Notes under the pieces: model-generated
The model's input: only the letters and a program-made list of their open reading frames with translations
What the model was told of the DNA's origin: nothing
The model's database searches: none
Assembly (NCBI GenBank): GCA_035296965.1
Contig: DATGZX010000267.1
Coordinates: 1-50,230, forward strand
DNA: 50,230 bases
Direction of reading: 5' to 3'
From: DATGZX01 sp035296965
Lineage (GTDB): Bacteria > Planctomycetota > Planctomycetia > Gemmatales > Gemmataceae
Program-made: the position numbers and the translations under genes
In this document: piece by piece, positions 18,394-27,800 of the stretch
Numbering within the stretch: position 1 is the first letter of the stretch
How the letters are laid out: the number at the start of each line of letters is the position of its first letter

Positions 18394-19491
18394 GTGAAGC
18401 CGAATCGACAGGGGTTTACATTGATCGAGTTGCTGGTGGTCATCGCGATCATCGCAGTCCTGGTTGGACTGTTGCTGCCAGCGGTTCAGAAAGTTCGCGA
18501 GGCTGCCGCCCGCATGTCGTGCCAGAACAACTTGAAACAGATGGCCCTGGCCGTTCTAAACTACGAATCCAGCTATAGCAAGTTGCCGACCGCCGGTGAA
18601 GGCTCCAACGCCGCCGTCAATGGCACGGCCTTTGCCAACGATCTCGTCGGCGGCGCGGCTCCTCCTGCCGGGACGCAGTTCCACTCGCTCTTCACCTACC
18701 TGCTGCCCTATATCGAACAGGGTAATATTTACACGCAAATCGATCCTAATCAGTATTACAACGCCGTTTCGGCGACGGTCCCCACGCACGTCGCCGCATT
18801 TCAGCATACCATCAAGACGTACCTCTGCCCGTCCTACCCGTTCGAATCCGTCGATTCTCTCGGTTACGGTTACGTCGGCTACGGGGCGACCGTCTATACG
18901 GACATCGTCGTCTATGCCGGGCAAGGTGGCTCCACTCAGGCCGTCGGCACCCGCGACAAGACGCATGCCCGTCAACGCGGCGCGCTGGATAACATGTCGA
19001 ACCGGATTTCGGCCATCAGTGACGGCACAAGCAACACGGTTCTCATCGCCGAAGATGCCGCCCGTCGCGAAAACTACATTACGAACCCGAACTATCTCGA
19101 TCCGGCGACCGTCCTGGGTATTTCGATCGATGAGGGCACGGCTTTCACCACGCGGCGATTCTGGCGGTGGGCCGAGCAGGACAGTGGTTTCGGTGTATCT
19201 GGCGATCCGACTCCTACCGCGACCGGCCCGCTGAATGTCGTCTCCACAGGCTTCAAGATCATCAACAACAACAACGTTTCCCCGGGAACGGATGGCCCAG
19301 TCACGTGCAACTGGAAGCTGACCAACAACTGCGGATCCAACGACGAGATCTTCAGCTTCCACAACGGCGGCGCCAATATCTCGTTTGCCGACGGACACGT
19401 GGCGTTCGTGGCGGAGGGCATCAATCCAGTGACGATGGCTTCTCTTGTCTCCCGTTCCGGCGGCGAAGTCATCGACGCGTCCTCCTACTAA
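18394..19491 (+). CDS. DUF1559 domain protein with type II pseudopilin N-terminus
   Basis: About 365 residues. The N-terminus GFTLIELLVVIAIIAVLVGLLLPAVQ is the prepilin cleavage/methylation motif with conserved Glu at +5, followed by KVREAAARMSCQNNLKQMALA, diagnostic of the planctomycete DUF1559 family (SBP_bac_10 type). The C-terminus has the family motif FSFHNGGANISFADGHVAFV. GTG 18394 is chosen because GAGGAG lies 7 nt upstream and other members start just before the KPNR-GFTL segment. An in-frame GTG at 18379 also has a good site (GGAGGT, 6-nt spacing), so two starts are possible. These proteins are probably pilin-like export or surface proteins; function is unproven. A lipoprotein gene follows. 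Confidence 0.92.
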   Translation: MKPNRQGFTLIELLVVIAIIAVLVGLLLPAVQKVREAAARMSCQNNLKQMALAVLNYESSYSKLPTAGEGSNAAVNGTAFANDLVGGAAPPAGTQFHSLFTYLLPYIEQGNIYTQIDPNQYYNAVSATVPTHVAAFQHTIKTYLCPSYPFESVDSLGYGYVGYGATVYTDIVVYAGQGGSTQAVGTRDKTHARQRGALDNMSNRISAISDGTSNTVLIAEDAARRENYITNPNYLDPATVLGISIDEGTAFTTRRFWRWAEQDSGFGVSGDPTPTATGPLNVVSTGFKIINNNNVSPGTDGPVTCNWKLTNNCGSNDEIFSFHNGGANISFADGHVAFVAEGINPVTMASLVSRSGGEVIDASSY

Positions 19492-19571
19492 CCCGGTGGA
19501 TTGTTTCATCAAACATCTGGGCCGGGCGGTCATCAAGACGCTCGGCCCTTGCTTGCTCTCGGGAGGCTTTG

Positions 19572-20009
19572 ATGCGCGCGCGACTTGGCGGACTTCTGGT
19601 CGGATTCGCTTTGGTGATGACCTTGACGGGTTGCGGGGGCGGGCAGCCGGCCGGCCCTCCAACCGCCGACCCTCAGACCGTGCACGGCAAGATCAAATTC
19701 GCCGATGGGACGGAATTGAAAGGTGGCATCGTCTACTTTACGCCTCTGGAGATAGAAGGCCCACATGGCTGGCGCTACGAAGCGGCCGGGCTCGTGGATG
19801 CCCATGGCAACTATGTCATTGGATTCAATAACGATAAGAGCGGAGCGCCCACCGGAGAGTACAAGGTGCGGATCGAGCCCCTTGATTACAATGAGTTAAA
19901 AAATGCCAATTCGAAACGGATACCTCAGAAATATCGCTCCCAAGGTTCTACGCCGTTGACACGAACGGTCGGTGAAGGCGACAATACGTTCGATCTCGTG
20001 CTCGATTAG
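19572..20009 (+). CDS. Small lipoprotein of the type that follows DUF1559 genes
   Basis: 145 residues. Signal peptide with lipobox LTGC (Cys about 20) followed by GGG, so predicted to be lipid-anchored. The mature part VHGKIKFADGTELKGGIVYFTPLE...GEYKVRIEP is the carboxypeptidase-regulatory/transthyretin-like beta fold (DUF4198-like) typically encoded next to planctomycete DUF1559 proteins. GGGAGG lies 5 nt before the ATG. The 80-bp gap after DUF1559 suggests cotranscription. Function unknown. Confidence 0.85.
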   Translation: MRARLGGLLVGFALVMTLTGCGGGQPAGPPTADPQTVHGKIKFADGTELKGGIVYFTPLEIEGPHGWRYEAAGLVDAHGNYVIGFNNDKSGAPTGEYKVRIEPLDYNELKNANSKRIPQKYRSQGSTPLTRTVGEGDNTFDLVLD

Positions 20010-20079
20010 ACATCCGAGAACGGGCCACGGATCATGTGGGATTGGTTCGGCCTCGACCGCAGAATTCACTCGGGCCCTT

Positions 20080-20465
20080 TTCTCACGGAAGCGGTAACCG
20101 ATACCGTGCACCGTTTTGATGAGGTCGGCTGAAGCAAGCTTGCGTCGGAATGTCTTGACGTGTACGATCGTTCGTTCCAACACGATGGCGCCGTCTCCGA
20201 CAGCCGCATCCATGAGCTGATGGCGATGTGACCCCCTGCCGGGCTGCCGCAGCGCTCATTCGAGCAACCGAAACTCGGTGGGCGTCAAATCCATCTCCGC
20301 CCTATCGAACAGGGCCCGGCGCCGAACCCGATCAATGCGCGCGCCCAGGTGCTCGACGACTTCGTTGGCATCCGGCCGAGCTTGCACGCGCCGCTGCAAG
20401 GCCTTGATACGTTGGAGCAGCACCTGCACGCTGAACGGCTTGGTTACGTAGTCGTCCGCGTTAAC
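20080..20465 (-). pseudogene. Truncated OmpR-type response regulator
   Basis: On the minus strand the frame encodes the end of a receiver domain (NADDYVTKPFSVQVLLQRI) and then a winged-helix effector domain (LTPTEFRLLE ... ERTI-VHVKTFRRKL ... GIGYRFRE). Three defects are visible. The receiver N-terminus with the phospho-acceptor Asp is missing. An in-frame TGA interrupts the effector domain (20256-20258). A residue is missing in the recognition-helix region (ERTI-VHVK, where ERTIDVH is usual). Homology begins within about 10 bp of the tryptophanase start codon, so that gene has replaced the 5' end. Confidence 0.8.
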
Positions 20466-20474
20466 GGCAGATCC

Positions 20475-21848
20475 ATGAAAACCATCATAGAGCCTTTCAA
20501 GATCAAGATGGTCGAGCCGATCAAGCTCACCACGCGCGCGGAGCGCGAGAACATCTTGAAAAAGGCGCATTTCAACCCGTTTCAAATCCCAGCCGAAGAC
20601 GTCGTCATCGACCTGCTGACAGATAGCGGCACTTCGGCGATGAGTAGCGAGCAATGGGCCAGCATGTTGCGCGGAGATGAATCCTACGCTGGCGGGCGCA
20701 GCTGGTACCGTTTCGAAAAGGTCCTCCACGATTTGCTTGGTATGCAGCATATTTTGCCAACCCACCAGGGGCGGGCAAGCGAGCGGCTGCTCTTCGAGCT
20801 GGTCGGTGGGCCAGGCAAGGTCATTCCGAGCAATAACCACTTCGATACGACCAGAGCCAATATTGAACACTCCGGTGCGCAGGCGGTCGATCTCGTCATC
20901 GACGAAGGTACGCAGCCACGCAGCCGGCATCCGTTCAAGGGCAATCTGGACCCGCACAAATTGGAAGCATTGATCTCCCAGGTCGGCGCCGAGCGCATTC
21001 CCGTTTGCATGGTGACGGTTACAAACAATAGCGGCGGGGGCCAGCCGGTCAGCCTGGCAAACCTTCGGGAAATCCGCGCCATTTGCTCCCGGCATCACAT
21101 TCCCGTGTTCCTCGATGCCTGCCGTTTCGCTGAAAACGCCTACTTGATCAAGCAGCGCGAGCCGGGCCAGGGCCGACGAAGCGCCCGCGAAATCGCCCGC
21201 GAGATGTTCGATCTGGCCGACGGGACCACCATAAGCGCCAAGAAAGACGGCCTGGTGAATATCGGCGGCGTCCTGGCGATGCGCGACGATGCACTTGCGG
21301 AGCGTGCCAACAACCTGCTCATCCTTACGGAAGGCTTTGTAACCTACGGCGGCCTGGCGGGGCGGGACCTGGAGGCGATGGCCCAGGGCTTCACCGAAGT
21401 GCTGGACGAAGATTATCTCCACTACCGCTTGCGCAGCGTCGAATACCTTGGCGAACATTTGTTAGCAGCGGGTATTCAGATCGTCGAGCCGCCCGGCGGC
21501 CATGCGATCTATATCGACGCGGCCGCCTTTTGTTCGCACATTCCCGCGGCGCGGTTCCCTGGCCAGGCTCTGGTCTGTGCGCTCTATCGTTTTGCGGGAA
21601 TTCGGGCCGTAGAAATCGGCAGCGTCATGTTTGCCCACACCAATCCCGACACGGGTGAGACTGTCTTTCCACCCATGGAATTGGTGCGCCTGGCCATTCC
21701 GCGCCGTGTCTACACGCAAAGCCACATCGATTATGTGGTGGAAGCAACGATCGAGGTTTTTCAGGATCGCCGGCAAATCCGTGGGCTGCGAATCGTCGAA
21801 GCCCCCAAAGTACTGCGCCATTTCAGTGCGAAATTCGAAGAAGTCTAA
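20475..21848 (+). CDS. tnaA: Tryptophanase (tryptophan indole-lyase)
   Basis: 457 residues, typical of the tryptophanase/tyrosine phenol-lyase family. The PLP lysine is in SAKKD (K257). Tryptophanase-type residues are present where the two enzymes differ: D124 in HFDTT (Thr in tyrosine phenol-lyase) and I381 in RAVEIGS, where tyrosine phenol-lyase has its diagnostic Arg. It should split tryptophan into indole, pyruvate and ammonia. The ATG at 20475 is chosen because homology begins there (EPFKIKMVEPIK); the open frame extends to 20349 only through the reversed response-regulator fragment. The ribosome site is weak. No tnaC-like leader peptide or tnaB permease is seen. Its abutment to a broken gene suggests acquisition by recombination. 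Confidence 0.87.
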   Translation: MKTIIEPFKIKMVEPIKLTTRAERENILKKAHFNPFQIPAEDVVIDLLTDSGTSAMSSEQWASMLRGDESYAGGRSWYRFEKVLHDLLGMQHILPTHQGRASERLLFELVGGPGKVIPSNNHFDTTRANIEHSGAQAVDLVIDEGTQPRSRHPFKGNLDPHKLEALISQVGAERIPVCMVTVTNNSGGGQPVSLANLREIRAICSRHHIPVFLDACRFAENAYLIKQREPGQGRRSAREIAREMFDLADGTTISAKKDGLVNIGGVLAMRDDALAERANNLLILTEGFVTYGGLAGRDLEAMAQGFTEVLDEDYLHYRLRSVEYLGEHLLAAGIQIVEPPGGHAIYIDAAAFCSHIPAARFPGQALVCALYRFAGIRAVEIGSVMFAHTNPDTGETVFPPMELVRLAIPRRVYTQSHIDYVVEATIEVFQDRRQIRGLRIVEAPKVLRHFSAKFEEV

Positions 21849-22173
21849 GAAAGGCATCGCTTCCTTCCAGCCATTCTCGCTCTTCATGAGAGGAATACGA
21901 TCCCAGGTCCTAAGATGAGTGATTTGTCGCATTTTTGGGCGGCCTCTCGAAGAGCGGCCAGTCGAGTTTAACGAATTTCGCGATACTTACGGTCATGTGT
22001 TCTGGCTGGCAGTTTCGCTAAACTGGGCCCCCCTTTCTTGGCTTGACCAGACTGCCAGCCCGCCGTATAGAAGTAAGTTACCTACCCATACCGACGACAC
22101 ACGTCCGCTCTCGCACGGCCGCCGGTTCCTTCATGCGAGCTACATGATTTTGGGTATTGGAAAGGAAAGAGAA

Positions 22174-22359
22174 GTGGCTGCAACCATCGATCGCACTGTC
22201 TGCTCATTCCGTTGCGAGGGCTGTACCCGGGCGACCAACACGCTCTACTGGGTACAGAAAGGCGAAAAAAGCCTCGCTCTTTGCCCGCGTTGCTATCAGA
22301 GCCAAAAGGCCGCACCTCGGCCTTTGGCCCGCATACCTCTCGGCTGGCGTCGCTGCTAA
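22174..22359 (+). CDS. Small zinc-ribbon protein
   Basis: 61 residues from GTG 22174, with AAAGGAAAG a few bases upstream. Two Cys pairs, CEGC and CPRC, spaced about 21 residues, form a probable zinc ribbon. The frame extends upstream but the added residues look non-protein; an ATG at 22144 is an alternative. Function not recognised. The preceding intergenic stretch 21849-22173 shows no other feature. Confidence 0.45.
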   Translation: MAATIDRTVCSFRCEGCTRATNTLYWVQKGEKSLALCPRCYQSQKAAPRPLARIPLGWRRC

Positions 22360-22414
22360 ACGCGCTTTGGGCTCCTGTTCTGTCACGCCCGACAGGCGTT
22401 GCATCCATGGGGGA

Positions 22415-23743
22415 TCAGCCGCGCGCTGCAGCCCGGATGTAGATCGGGTTGGAAAGCACCCAAATCATTTCTTCGCCTGCAATTTTGAGCCAGGCCTCCA
22501 CGCGGTAGTTGCCAGGTTCGCTGACCGCGCTATCGAGCGCCCTGCCGTTCGATTGGGAGACTACCTTGCCGTTGCGAATGACTTTCCAGCGCACCGGGAG
22601 TGGAGCCTGGGCACGCAAGCGTAAGCCATTTTCATAGGCCGTCCGGCTACCCATCTCGTGGCGGTCTTTACCAGACACCGCCGCGAAGTCGAAGCCCGTC
22701 GCGTCGGCCAGCCAGTCGAAGGACACGTAAGCCCTGCCGGCCTCGAGCGCCTCCCACACCGCCTTTTCAGTCAGTTCCGGCAGTAGCAGGTGAGTGCCTA
22801 CGTGGCGCAAGCTGATCGGGTATGGGTCGAGGCGAATTTGGAAGAGAACGTCGCCCACGCGCTTGCCCTTGGCCATCGATTGCAGGATCGGTAGAGCCCC
22901 CACGTCCAGTTCGAAAAGCTTTTCACCAAGGGCGTCCTCCAGTCGAGCTTTGTCACCTTGAACCAGGCGGACTACCAGGCCGACATTCTGATGAGAATCG
23001 TTGGCCGCCACGCCGGTGTGCGGTGCCCTGGTGCAAAGTTCATCCCATCGTTTCAGGTAGTCCGCCGGGTAGTCCTGCAGCGCCGAAAACGATTCCTGCG
23101 GATACTTCATGAAGAGTTCGGCGCTTTTGAAAATCCAGAGCGGGTTACGCATCGCTGCAATCAGTTTTTTTTCGTCCTTGAAGTCCGCGTGAGTGTTATA
23201 GATTTCCGTTCCGGTCATACCCCGGATTTCCCAGTCCATGCGTTCTTCGAGGTGGGAAAGGAAGACCAGCCCGCCGCGGCTGCGGACCAGGTCGGAATAC
23301 TCCTGGCTGGACGAAGCCTCTACGCCGCGCAGGCTCTGCGTGGGGAAGATCAGGAATCCCTTGTTTTCAGCACCCGGGATGAGGAGCACGCCATCCTTCA
23401 TGCCGCGGTGTCCATCTCGATAAAAATCGTAGCGCTCCGAGGGATGTTCCGTAAACATCAACACCTGCGTGCCGGCAGCCTTTGCCGCTGCAACTATTTC
23501 TTCGATGGTGCCGCGGCTATCGTGCGAAAGGGCAGAGTGGACGTGAAGGTTTGCCCGATAATCGACGTATGGACCCAAGCGCGGGATCTTTTGCCATTCG
23601 ACCCGCAAGGCCTGCACAGCCTTGTGCGTAGCTTCCAGCTTCTCGGGTTTAAGTTTTTCCAGGGCGTCAGCTCGAACGAACCCGGCAGCAAACAAACAGA
23701 AAACGGCAGCCGCTAGGCAGTGAACCGGGTAAGTGCTTCGCAC
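22415..23743 (-). CDS. Secreted PHP-domain metal-dependent hydrolase-like protein
   Basis: About 442 residues. The start is GTG 23743, with AAGGAG 5 nt upstream; it gives a signal peptide (YPVHCLAAAVFCLFAAGFVRA). The PHP domain begins with NLHVHSALSHDS (metal-binding HxH) and continues with VLMFTEHP, LIPGAENKG, LVFLSHLEER and GVAANDSHQN, matching successive PHP metal-ligand motifs. The C-terminal ~90 residues form a beta domain (VRWKVIRNGKVVSQSNGR). PHP proteins hydrolyse phosphoesters; an exported form may scavenge phosphate or nucleotides, but the substrate is unknown. Confidence 0.75.
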   Translation of the reverse strand: MRSTYPVHCLAAAVFCLFAAGFVRADALEKLKPEKLEATHKAVQALRVEWQKIPRLGPYVDYRANLHVHSALSHDSRGTIEEIVAAAKAAGTQVLMFTEHPSERYDFYRDGHRGMKDGVLLIPGAENKGFLIFPTQSLRGVEASSSQEYSDLVRSRGGLVFLSHLEERMDWEIRGMTGTEIYNTHADFKDEKKLIAAMRNPLWIFKSAELFMKYPQESFSALQDYPADYLKRWDELCTRAPHTGVAANDSHQNVGLVVRLVQGDKARLEDALGEKLFELDVGALPILQSMAKGKRVGDVLFQIRLDPYPISLRHVGTHLLLPELTEKAVWEALEAGRAYVSFDWLADATGFDFAAVSGKDRHEMGSRTAYENGLRLRAQAPLPVRWKVIRNGKVVSQSNGRALDSAVSEPGNYRVEAWLKIAGEEMIWVLSNPIYIRAAARG

Positions 23744-23998
23744 GGCAACTCCTTGGGTGGGTGGTTTGAGCGATCGAGAGCAGTTTAACAAATCTCCCTG
23801 GGACGAGCGACACACCCCAATGTCTGGTCGAGCTCGCGTGCGCGCGATAATCCTCACCAAGCAACCAACAGACCCGAATATTCGCTAAAGATCGCCAATG
23901 CTTCCCAAATTAGCATAGAAAACATATTCACGGCCATTAAACTGATTGGAACCGTACCTTCACCTTCTCATGGACCCGCACCGAGGAATCTGCAACGA

Positions 23999-26900
23999 AT
24001 GACGTCACTTATGTTGTTTCATCGCACAGCGTTTCGGGGATTGGCGGTCGTCCTTACGTTAGCCGTAGGAACTATCACGAGTCATGGCACTGGCCGGGTT
24101 TACGGACAGGAGAAGACTCGGGAGCAGCGGCTGGATGACCTTGAAAAAGAAATTCAAGCACTGCACCGCAAGTTGGACGAGCTGCGTGCTGCCGGTGCCT
24201 CGACCGCTTCCGAGGGCATCGCTGGCACGATACCCGCGGACTGGGTCAAGTCCCTCCAATGGCGGTGCATCGGCCCGGCGAACATGGGCGGCCGCATCAC
24301 TGCGCTTTCCGTCTTCGAGCAGGATCCTTCCACCTACTGGGTTGCAACCGCCTCAGGCGGCCTGGTGAAAACTGTAAACAACGGAATCACGTTCGACCAT
24401 CAATTCGACCACGAAGCCACCGTCTCCATTGGCGACGTCTGCGTCGCGCCTTCGGATCGCAATATCGTTTGGGTCGGCACGGGAGAAGCAAATCCGCGCA
24501 ATTCCGTTTCCTTCGGCGACGGCGTCTACAAGTCCGCCGACGGCGGCAAGACCTGGAAGAACATGGGTCTGAAAAAATCGTTCCAAATCGGCCATATCGC
24601 TGTGCACCCCAAGAACCCAAATACGGTCTACATCGGCGCCCTCGGCCGGCTCTATGGCGCCAACGAGGAACGCGGGCTGTTCAAGAGCGCCAACGGCGGC
24701 GAGACCTGGGAAAAGATCCTGTACGTGGATGACAAGACTGGCGTCATCGACGTGCAAATGCATCCGACCGATCCGGAAACACTCCTGGTCGCGATGTGGG
24801 ACCGTCAGCGGGATGAGTTCGACGACTTTCTTGGAGATCCTCCGCCTGAAGGCAGCGACCACTATGACCCGGTACGCAAGTACGGCAAAGGCGCGGGCAT
24901 CTACAAGACCACGGACGGCGGCAAAACGTTCCACCGGCTTACGCAGGGCCTGCCTGCCGCGACGATGGGCCGAATCGGCCTGAGTTACGCACGCAAGAGC
25001 CCGAACATTGTTTACGCAATTATCGACACGGAGAAGAGCGGCACCGGTCTTCCTCCCCTGGAGATTTCACTGGGCGCACAGTGGGCGGAGGCAGCCGGCG
25101 GAGTCAAGCTCGCCGAAGTCAAACCGGAGAGCGCGGCCGGCAAAGCGGGCCTGAAGGAAAATGACGTCCTTGTGTCTATCGATGGGAAGCCGGCGAGCAG
25201 CCCTACCGCACTCGTCGAGCTTCTCCGCCCGCACAAGGTCGGCGATAAGGTGAAGATCGCTTACCAGCGCGGGGCCGAAAAGAAAGAGATCGAGCTGAGC
25301 CTGGTTGGATCTTCAGGGCCGGGCGGACCACGACTCGTGAGTCCCGGCTTCTTTGGCGACGACGCCGAGGGAGGCGTTGTAGTGAGCGAGATGATCGAGG
25401 GCGGTCCGGCGATCAAGGCAGGGCTGAAGTTTGACGATGTGGTGACAGCCATCGACGGCAAACCCGTGGAGAAATTCTTCCCTACTCTGCGCAAGATAGC
25501 GACCGAGCACAAGGCCGGCGACAAAGTAACCTTGCAAATCACTCGTGGCACGGAAAAGAAGGAGATCGCGATCACGCTGGAGCGCACGGGCTTCGGCCCC
25601 ATGGCGGAAAAGCCCTCGCCCGGCAGGTTGAAGCGGTCCAACGGCGGCGGGTTAGGCGGCCAACGCGAAAACGTACAGGATCAGCAAGGTCCTGACGGCG
25701 TGCAAACGGGCGGTGTCTACAAGTCGACCGACGGCGGCGAAACGTGGAAGCGTGTGAACAGCTTCAATCCTCGGCCCATGTACTTCTCGCAGATTCGCGT
25801 CGATCCCACGGACGACGAGAGAGTCTATGTCATCGGCTTCGCGGTGTATGCGTCAAAGGACGGCGGCAAATCGTTTCAGGCGAGCGGTAACGCCGGCGTG
25901 CACTCGGACCAGCACGCCATGTGGATCGATCCCAAGGACGGCCGGCACATGCTGATCGGCACCGACGGCGGTTTCTACCAAACGTACGACCGGGCCGAGC
26001 ACTGGGACCATTTGAACCATCTAGCTTTGGGACAGTTCTACCACGTCGCAGTGGACCCCCGGCCCTTGTATCGCGCCGCCGGTGGCCTGCAGGACAACGG
26101 TAGCTGGGCTGGCCCTGCCCACTCGCTGCGCGGCACCGGACCGGTGAACGACGACTGGCTCTTTCTCAGCGACGGCGACGGCTTCGTGTGCCGGATCGAT
26201 CCCAATGATCCCGACTTGATCTATTCGGAGAGCCAGCATGGCGGTATCCAGCGCAAGCACCTCAAAAAGGGGGATCAGACCACCATCCACCCGTTGCGCA
26301 TCGCCGGCAAGCCAGAGCACCGCTTCAACTGGAACACGCCGTACATTCTCTCCAGCCACGATTCGAACATCTTCTATGTTGCCGGCGAGTACGTCTGGCG
26401 CTCGGTGAAACGCGGCGATAATTTACGGGTGATCTCGCCGGAGATCACCCGCACAAAGCACGGGAGCGCAACGGCGCTGGCGGAATCCCCAAGGAATCCG
26501 GAAGTGCTCTATGTCGGCACGGACGACGGGGCATTGTGGATCACCCGCGACGGCGGCGCCCACTGGACGAACCTTGCCGACAAAGTCGGTCTGCCGGGAC
26601 CACGCTGGGTGGCAAGCATCGAGCCGTCGCGCTACGTCGAAGGGCGCGCCTACGCGGCTTTCGACACTCATCGCTCGAACGACGATGAGCCCTACGTCTA
26701 TGTGACCGAGGACTTCGGTCAAACGTGGAAGCCAATCCGTTCCAACTTACCGCGCGGCTCCAGCCGGGTTTGCCGCGAGGATATCCAGAACCAGAACATC
26801 CTCTATGTCGGTACGGAGTTTGCCGCCTACGTCTCGGCCAACCGTGGCGCATCGTGGACGAAGCTGAACAGCAATCTGCCCACGGTGGCTGTGCACGAGT

Positions 26901-27625
26901 TCGCACAGCATCCGACTGCCGGTGAAATCGTCGTGGCCACTCACGGGCGCAGCTTGTGGGTGTTGGACGTCACCGCACTTCGCCAGATGACCGCCGAGAA
27001 CCTGAAGGCAAACGCACACCTGTACGAGCCCAACCGCGTTATACGCTGGCACAGTGAGCCCGGGCGCGAAGATTGGTTTAGCGCAAGCGTACGCCGGTTC
27101 GTTGGCCAAAACCCGCCTGCCGGCGCGCAGATTTTCTATTCCTTGGGCAAAAAAGCAGGTTCGATCTCCCTGAAGATCCTTGATTACAAGGGGGAGACCG
27201 TAAGCGAGCTGCAGCCAAAGCCGGAGCCGGGATTGCATGATGTCACGTGGAATCTGATGAAGCAGCCTCCGCGCCGGCAAAAGCCCGCAACCAAGCCGGT
27301 CGAAAAAACTGCGTCCGCACCGGAAAAGAAGTCGGGTGCTCCGGAAAGCAAGGCAGCCGGCGCGGAAAAGAAATCCGAGCCGCCAGCGGAGCCCGCGGAG
27401 GAGCCTGCTCCCGAGGTCTTGGGCTTCCTGGGCGGAGGATCTTCGCAGGTCAATCCCGGCATGTACCGTCTGGTCCTAACCGTGGACGGCGTGGAACAAA
27501 CGCAATGGCTCCGCGTCGACCCTGATCCAGATCATCCCGAGACCAATATCTCCCCGGATGAAGAGGACAAGGAGCTGAAGCTGCGTCTGAAGAAACGCGA
27601 TCCGGAACAGTCTTCTCACAAGTGA
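23999..27625 (+). CDS. Exported sortilin/VPS10-type beta-propeller with two internal PDZ domains
   Basis: 1208 residues with an N-terminal signal segment (about 9-30) and a short coiled coil (about 38-65). At least eight BNR/Asp-box motifs of the type S-DGGKTW occur (about residues 177, 227, 302, 575 and onward), as in the VPS10/exo-sialidase propeller. Two PDZ domains (about 361-440 and 455-545) lie between the third and fourth of these repeats; each has the AGLK--DV---IDGKP core. The C-terminus has a FlgD-like Ig segment (ISLKILDYKGETV) and a Lys/Pro/Ala-rich linker. Planctomycetes carry many such propellers, presumed to bind or process extracytoplasmic polymers or peptides. No sialidase catalytic residues were identified. 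Confidence 0.8.
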   Translation: MTSLMLFHRTAFRGLAVVLTLAVGTITSHGTGRVYGQEKTREQRLDDLEKEIQALHRKLDELRAAGASTASEGIAGTIPADWVKSLQWRCIGPANMGGRITALSVFEQDPSTYWVATASGGLVKTVNNGITFDHQFDHEATVSIGDVCVAPSDRNIVWVGTGEANPRNSVSFGDGVYKSADGGKTWKNMGLKKSFQIGHIAVHPKNPNTVYIGALGRLYGANEERGLFKSANGGETWEKILYVDDKTGVIDVQMHPTDPETLLVAMWDRQRDEFDDFLGDPPPEGSDHYDPVRKYGKGAGIYKTTDGGKTFHRLTQGLPAATMGRIGLSYARKSPNIVYAIIDTEKSGTGLPPLEISLGAQWAEAAGGVKLAEVKPESAAGKAGLKENDVLVSIDGKPASSPTALVELLRPHKVGDKVKIAYQRGAEKKEIELSLVGSSGPGGPRLVSPGFFGDDAEGGVVVSEMIEGGPAIKAGLKFDDVVTAIDGKPVEKFFPTLRKIATEHKAGDKVTLQITRGTEKKEIAITLERTGFGPMAEKPSPGRLKRSNGGGLGGQRENVQDQQGPDGVQTGGVYKSTDGGETWKRVNSFNPRPMYFSQIRVDPTDDERVYVIGFAVYASKDGGKSFQASGNAGVHSDQHAMWIDPKDGRHMLIGTDGGFYQTYDRAEHWDHLNHLALGQFYHVAVDPRPLYRAAGGLQDNGSWAGPAHSLRGTGPVNDDWLFLSDGDGFVCRIDPNDPDLIYSESQHGGIQRKHLKKGDQTTIHPLRIAGKPEHRFNWNTPYILSSHDSNIFYVAGEYVWRSVKRGDNLRVISPEITRTKHGSATALAESPRNPEVLYVGTDDGALWITRDGGAHWTNLADKVGLPGPRWVASIEPSRYVEGRAYAAFDTHRSNDDEPYVYVTEDFGQTWKPIRSNLPRGSSRVCREDIQNQNILYVGTEFAAYVSANRGASWTKLNSNLPTVAVHEFAQHPTAGEIVVATHGRSLWVLDVTALRQMTAENLKANAHLYEPNRVIRWHSEPGREDWFSASVRRFVGQNPPAGAQIFYSLGKKAGSISLKILDYKGETVSELQPKPEPGLHDVTWNLMKQPPRRQKPATKPVEKTASAPEKKSGAPESKAAGAEKKSEPPAEPAEEPAPEVLGFLGGGSSQVNPGMYRLVLTVDGVEQTQWLRVDPDPDHPETNISPDEEDKELKLRLKKRDPEQSSHK

Positions 27626-27800
27626 GGGAGTCACTCCTTCCACGTACCTCAAGGTCGAAGCCCCGCGCCCCAGACAGTCGCACTCTAGCTATAATTGTCC
27701 CCCGTAGCCAGGCTGAGGCACCGACGTCACAGCCTTCGCGGAAGTGTGGCAGGACCCCACGGATTGGGCAACCGCAAGCAAAGACGGTGTTGGCAGGCAC

